In this document: positions 42,334 through 44,544 of the stretch, one piece after another
How positions within the stretch are numbered: the first letter of the stretch is position 1
Layout: every line of letters starts with the position of its first letter
Source of the DNA: Chloroflexota bacterium
GTDB lineage: Bacteria; Chloroflexota; Anaerolineae; Aggregatilineales; Phototrophicaceae
Direction: 5' to 3'
Assembly: GCA_026706395.1 (NCBI GenBank)
Contig: JAPOYU010000012.1
Coordinates: 2,155-46,698 of the forward strand
Length of the DNA: 44,544 bases
Notes under the pieces: model-generated
Database searches by the model: none
Told to the model about the DNA's origin: nothing
What the model saw: only the letters and a program-made list of their open reading frames with translations
Program-made: the position numbers and the translations under genes

Positions 42334-43968
42334 CTAGCGCGTTGCCGTTTCTCGCCTGAGAATGATCGCCAGGGCGAAGGCAGATACCACGATTAATACC
42401 AGCCCGGGCAGCGCGATGGACGACAGAAACGCTTCGTCGTATGCGCTCCAGATTCTGGTGGCAAAGGTGCGAAATCCTATGGGGCGCAAAATCAGCGTGG
42501 TCGGCAGCTCCTTCATAACGTTGAGGAACACCAGGGCAAGCCCGGCTAGGATCCCGCCCCGGGCCAAAGGCACAGTGATTCGGAGCAGGGCCGCGCGGGA
42601 AGTCAAGCCAAGACTGCGCGCCGCCTCTTCAAAGCGGGGGTTTATCTGGGCGAAGGCGCTTTCCGTGGCGCCGATGCTGAAAGGCAGATAGCGGATGGCA
42701 TAGCCCAGAATCAGCAGGGGCAAGGTCTGATACAGGCTCAGCATATGCTGCGTGGCGTAGAATACCAGCGCGAGCGCGATAACAATGCCGGGCAAGACGT
42801 TGCCTACGTAAGCGAGTTTGACCAGCCAGCGATCAAAACGCGAAGCCTCGCGTATCGCCAGTAGCGCCAGCGGAAAAGCCGCCGCCGCTGCAACCACCGC
42901 GGAAACGCCGCTGACGCTCACCGTATTGGACACCAACTCCGATAGCGGGACTTGAATCGGGTTGGTGATCGTATGACCAACCAGCCATTTGAAAAGCACC
43001 AGCAGCGGAATAGCCACCCCGACGAAAATCACGGCGCCGCAGAAAAACAGCGCCGGATACCTCCATCTGCCCAAAGCAACCCTCGCGAGTTCTCTTGAAG
43101 CGCCAATTCCGATGCGATAATGCCGACCATTGTGCTGCAGCCGGGATTGCAAGAATAACAGCACGAGGGTCATTGCGATGAGAACCAGCCCCAGCATTGA
43201 TGCCTTGTCCAGGCGAAATGACTCAGTCTGAATAAAGATCGCCCGCGTAAATGCGTTAAAGTGCATGACGGCGACTGCGCCAAAGTCGCTCAAGGTATAC
43301 AGCGCGGTCATCAGGATACCCGCCGAGAGCGCCGGCCGCAGCTGTGGCAAGGTGACCTGACGGAAGACCTGCCAGCGATTCAGCCCGAGACTGTGCCCCG
43401 CCTCTTCCAGCGAACGGTCAGTGTGCAGCAGGGCCGCCCGTACCGGCAGTACAATATAAGGAAACGTAACAAATGTGATGGTCAAGGTCGCGCCGGCAAA
43501 GCCTTTGATGCCCGGCAGCCGATCAACGCCCAGCGGCTCAAGCAATGACTGCAAAATGCCTTTTGGTCCGAAGGCTTCCGTGTAGGTGACGGCGGTCAGA
43601 TAAGACGGCATAACCATGGCCGCCAGCCCCAGCACAAGCAGGAGCCTGCGCGCGGGCAAATCGGAACGGCTGGTCAGCCAGGCGAAGGGGAGGCCGATTA
43701 GCGTCGCGAACAGTGTTGTGGCCAACATCAGAGCGATGCTGTTGCCAATGATCAAGAATGTGCGCGCGCGCAGCAAATACTCGACGCCTTCCTGCCCGGC
43801 GCCGACCGTGCCGACAAAGAGAAATGCCACCGGAATCATCACAACCGCCACGACCGACAGGCTCAGAATCTGTGCGATCTGGCGATTGCCGAAATGCCGG
43901 CGCGCAGCCTTGCGGTGCAGCCGCCCGTTAGGTTTTAAGCCGTGTGGAATGACGCTCGATAATTGCAT
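42334..43968 (-). CDS. fbpB: Iron(III) ABC transporter permease (FbpB-like, two-domain)
   Basis: 544 residues with about twelve predicted membrane helices in two halves, the fused permease layout of FbpB/ThiP-type transporters. Each half carries an EAA loop that docks on the ATPase: SLEEAGHSLGLNRWQVFRQV with TLPQLRPAL in the first, and FEEAARSLGLTSRAALLRIT with VPLARGG in the second. A basic N-terminal tail (~30 residues) precedes the first helix. It forms the inner-membrane channel for ferric iron delivered by FbpA. It is flanked by fbpA upstream and fbpC downstream on the same strand. Confidence 0.94.
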   Translation of the reverse strand: MQLSSVIPHGLKPNGRLHRKAARRHFGNRQIAQILSLSVVAVVMIPVAFLFVGTVGAGQEGVEYLLRARTFLIIGNSIALMLATTLFATLIGLPFAWLTSRSDLPARRLLLVLGLAAMVMPSYLTAVTYTEAFGPKGILQSLLEPLGVDRLPGIKGFAGATLTITFVTFPYIVLPVRAALLHTDRSLEEAGHSLGLNRWQVFRQVTLPQLRPALSAGILMTALYTLSDFGAVAVMHFNAFTRAIFIQTESFRLDKASMLGLVLIAMTLVLLFLQSRLQHNGRHYRIGIGASRELARVALGRWRYPALFFCGAVIFVGVAIPLLVLFKWLVGHTITNPIQVPLSELVSNTVSVSGVSAVVAAAAAFPLALLAIREASRFDRWLVKLAYVGNVLPGIVIALALVFYATQHMLSLYQTLPLLILGYAIRYLPFSIGATESAFAQINPRFEEAARSLGLTSRAALLRITVPLARGGILAGLALVFLNVMKELPTTLILRPIGFRTFATRIWSAYDEAFLSSIALPGLVLIVVSAFALAIILRRETATR

Positions 43969-43989
43969 GCGTCCCCGTGGATAACGAGG

Positions 43990-44014
43990 GAGGGCGAATG
44001 TTCTCTCCGCCCTC
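43990..44014 (-). terminator. Hairpin between fbpA and fbpB
   Basis: GAGGGCG (43990-43996) and CGCCCTC (44008-44014) form a 7-bp GC-rich stem with an 11-nt loop just after the fbpA stop. No strong U-tract follows on the minus strand. It may be a partial terminator or an RNA-stabilising hairpin that sets a higher fbpA level than fbpBC, as is common for binding-protein-dependent transporters (inference). Confidence 0.4.
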
Positions 44015-44033
44015 GCAACAGCACATTAGTCAG

Positions 44034-44544
44034 CTAATCCAACGCACCGCTATTCTCGATCATCTCTAGCGTGCCTTGCAGATCAGCCAGATCCGAAAGA
44101 TCGATTTCCGGCGCTTCGATATCTTTCAGCGTCGGTATGTCAACTGAAGGCTCTACAGTGTCGACCAAGGGATATTCGTAAGTCCTCTCGGCGAAATACT
44201 CCTGCGCCGCATCGCTGAGCAGATAGTTGACCAGTTCCAAGGCGACAAAGGGTTGATCCGTTGATTTCAGGATCGCCGCGCCGGCCACATTGATCAGGGA
44301 ACCAGGGTCGCCGCCCGGGAAGAAATGCAGCGTAGCTGTGATGTCCGGATCTTCGGCCAGGAAGCGGAACAGATAATAGTGGTTGACCAAGCCGCCAACA
44401 ACCTCACCGTCAATGGTCGCTTGCACGATTGGCGTGTTCTTAGGGTAGGCTTGCACGCCATTGGCGATCATGTCCGCCAGCCAGCCCGCGGTCTCTTCTT
44501 CGCCCAGCAGCACGCGCATGGCGGTGACATTGGCGACGAAGGAC
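44034..44544 (-). CDS. fbpA: Iron(III) ABC transporter substrate-binding protein, C-terminal part
   Basis: The gene enters from the right edge; about 169 codons are visible and the frame is open to the edge (SFVANVTAMRVLLGEEETAG). Segments typical of FbpA-like proteins are EVVGGLVNHYYLFRFLAEDP, LHFFPGGDPGSLINVAGAAI and FVALELVNYLLSDAAQEYFA followed by TYEYPLVDTVEP. The C-terminus is acidic. The N-terminal signal or lipoprotein sequence and the first lobe lie outside the window. It captures ferric iron for FbpBC. The Met at 44519 is internal, not the start. Confidence 0.92.
   Translation of the reverse strand, partial: SFVANVTAMRVLLGEEETAGWLADMIANGVQAYPKNTPIVQATIDGEVVGGLVNHYYLFRFLAEDPDITATLHFFPGGDPGSLINVAGAAILKSTDQPFVALELVNYLLSDAAQEYFAERTYEYPLVDTVEPSVDIPTLKDIEAPEIDLSDLADLQGTLEMIENSGALD

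Noticed and set aside
1..44544. tRNA/rRNA genes, CRISPR arrays, prophage or transposase genes
   Set aside because: No T-loop-like consensus with cloverleaf context, no regularly spaced repeat-spacer array and no integrase or transposase motifs were seen in the gaps or frames inspected.

Overview
The window reads as chromosomal DNA of a free-living bacterium, most likely a member of the Chloroflexota (Anaerolineae-like). This is an inference from several signs together: a very long GlyA-GcvT fusion protein, a DUF5107 protein, a bacterial translin beside DUF3467, a lipoprotein-like lytic transglycosylase with a Thr/Pro-rich 'TATP' linker, EF-G2, and frequent TTG/GTG starts. No rRNA or tRNA gene, no CRISPR array and no intact transposase or phage gene was seen.

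Layout. 1-2495: a partial DUF5107/TPR carbohydrate-related gene runs off the left edge, divergent from an AraC-type regulator. 2509-10526 (all minus): a 1080-residue GlyA-GcvT fusion (one-carbon metabolism) lies downstream of three tandem paralogous membrane-anchored SGNH hydrolases. Between the paralogs lie two decayed copies of the start of glyA-gcvT, so the block arose by repeated duplication of a unit made of an SGNH gene plus the glyA promoter and first codons. 10782-15274: EF-G2 and FtsH converge on a shared hairpin. 15275-23734 (plus): YyaL/DUF255 thioredoxin-like protein, an unknown protein, a TPR lytic transglycosylase, a GT4 glycosyltransferase, methylglyoxal synthase, and an ECF sigma factor with its probable anti-sigma partner.

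23842-27969 (minus): GreA, a D-2-hydroxyacid dehydrogenase, a histidine-kinase-like protein with Tyr at the usual phospho-His position, and rplJ-rplL behind a strong promoter and a probable L10 leader. 28422-32652: a Memo-like protein, a DUF3467-translin overlapping pair, a YCII-like protein, a NUDIX hydrolase broken by a 1-nt frameshift, and RsmG. 32664-38632: a secreted unknown protein, an isocitrate/isopropylmalate dehydrogenase-like enzyme with a MarR regulator, and a coupled def-GNAT-S9 peptidase operon. 38885-41057: an OmpR/HAMP-kinase two-component system. 41125-44544: an FbpABC-type iron(III) ABC transporter, with fbpA cut by the right edge.

The most informative parts are the layered SGNH/glyA duplications, two palindromic repeat-like inserts translated in frame inside glyA-gcvT, a MITE-like element at 28108-28332, and the Tyr-for-His kinase-like protein. 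Most other genes are housekeeping. All identifications are from reading the sequence; no database search was run.
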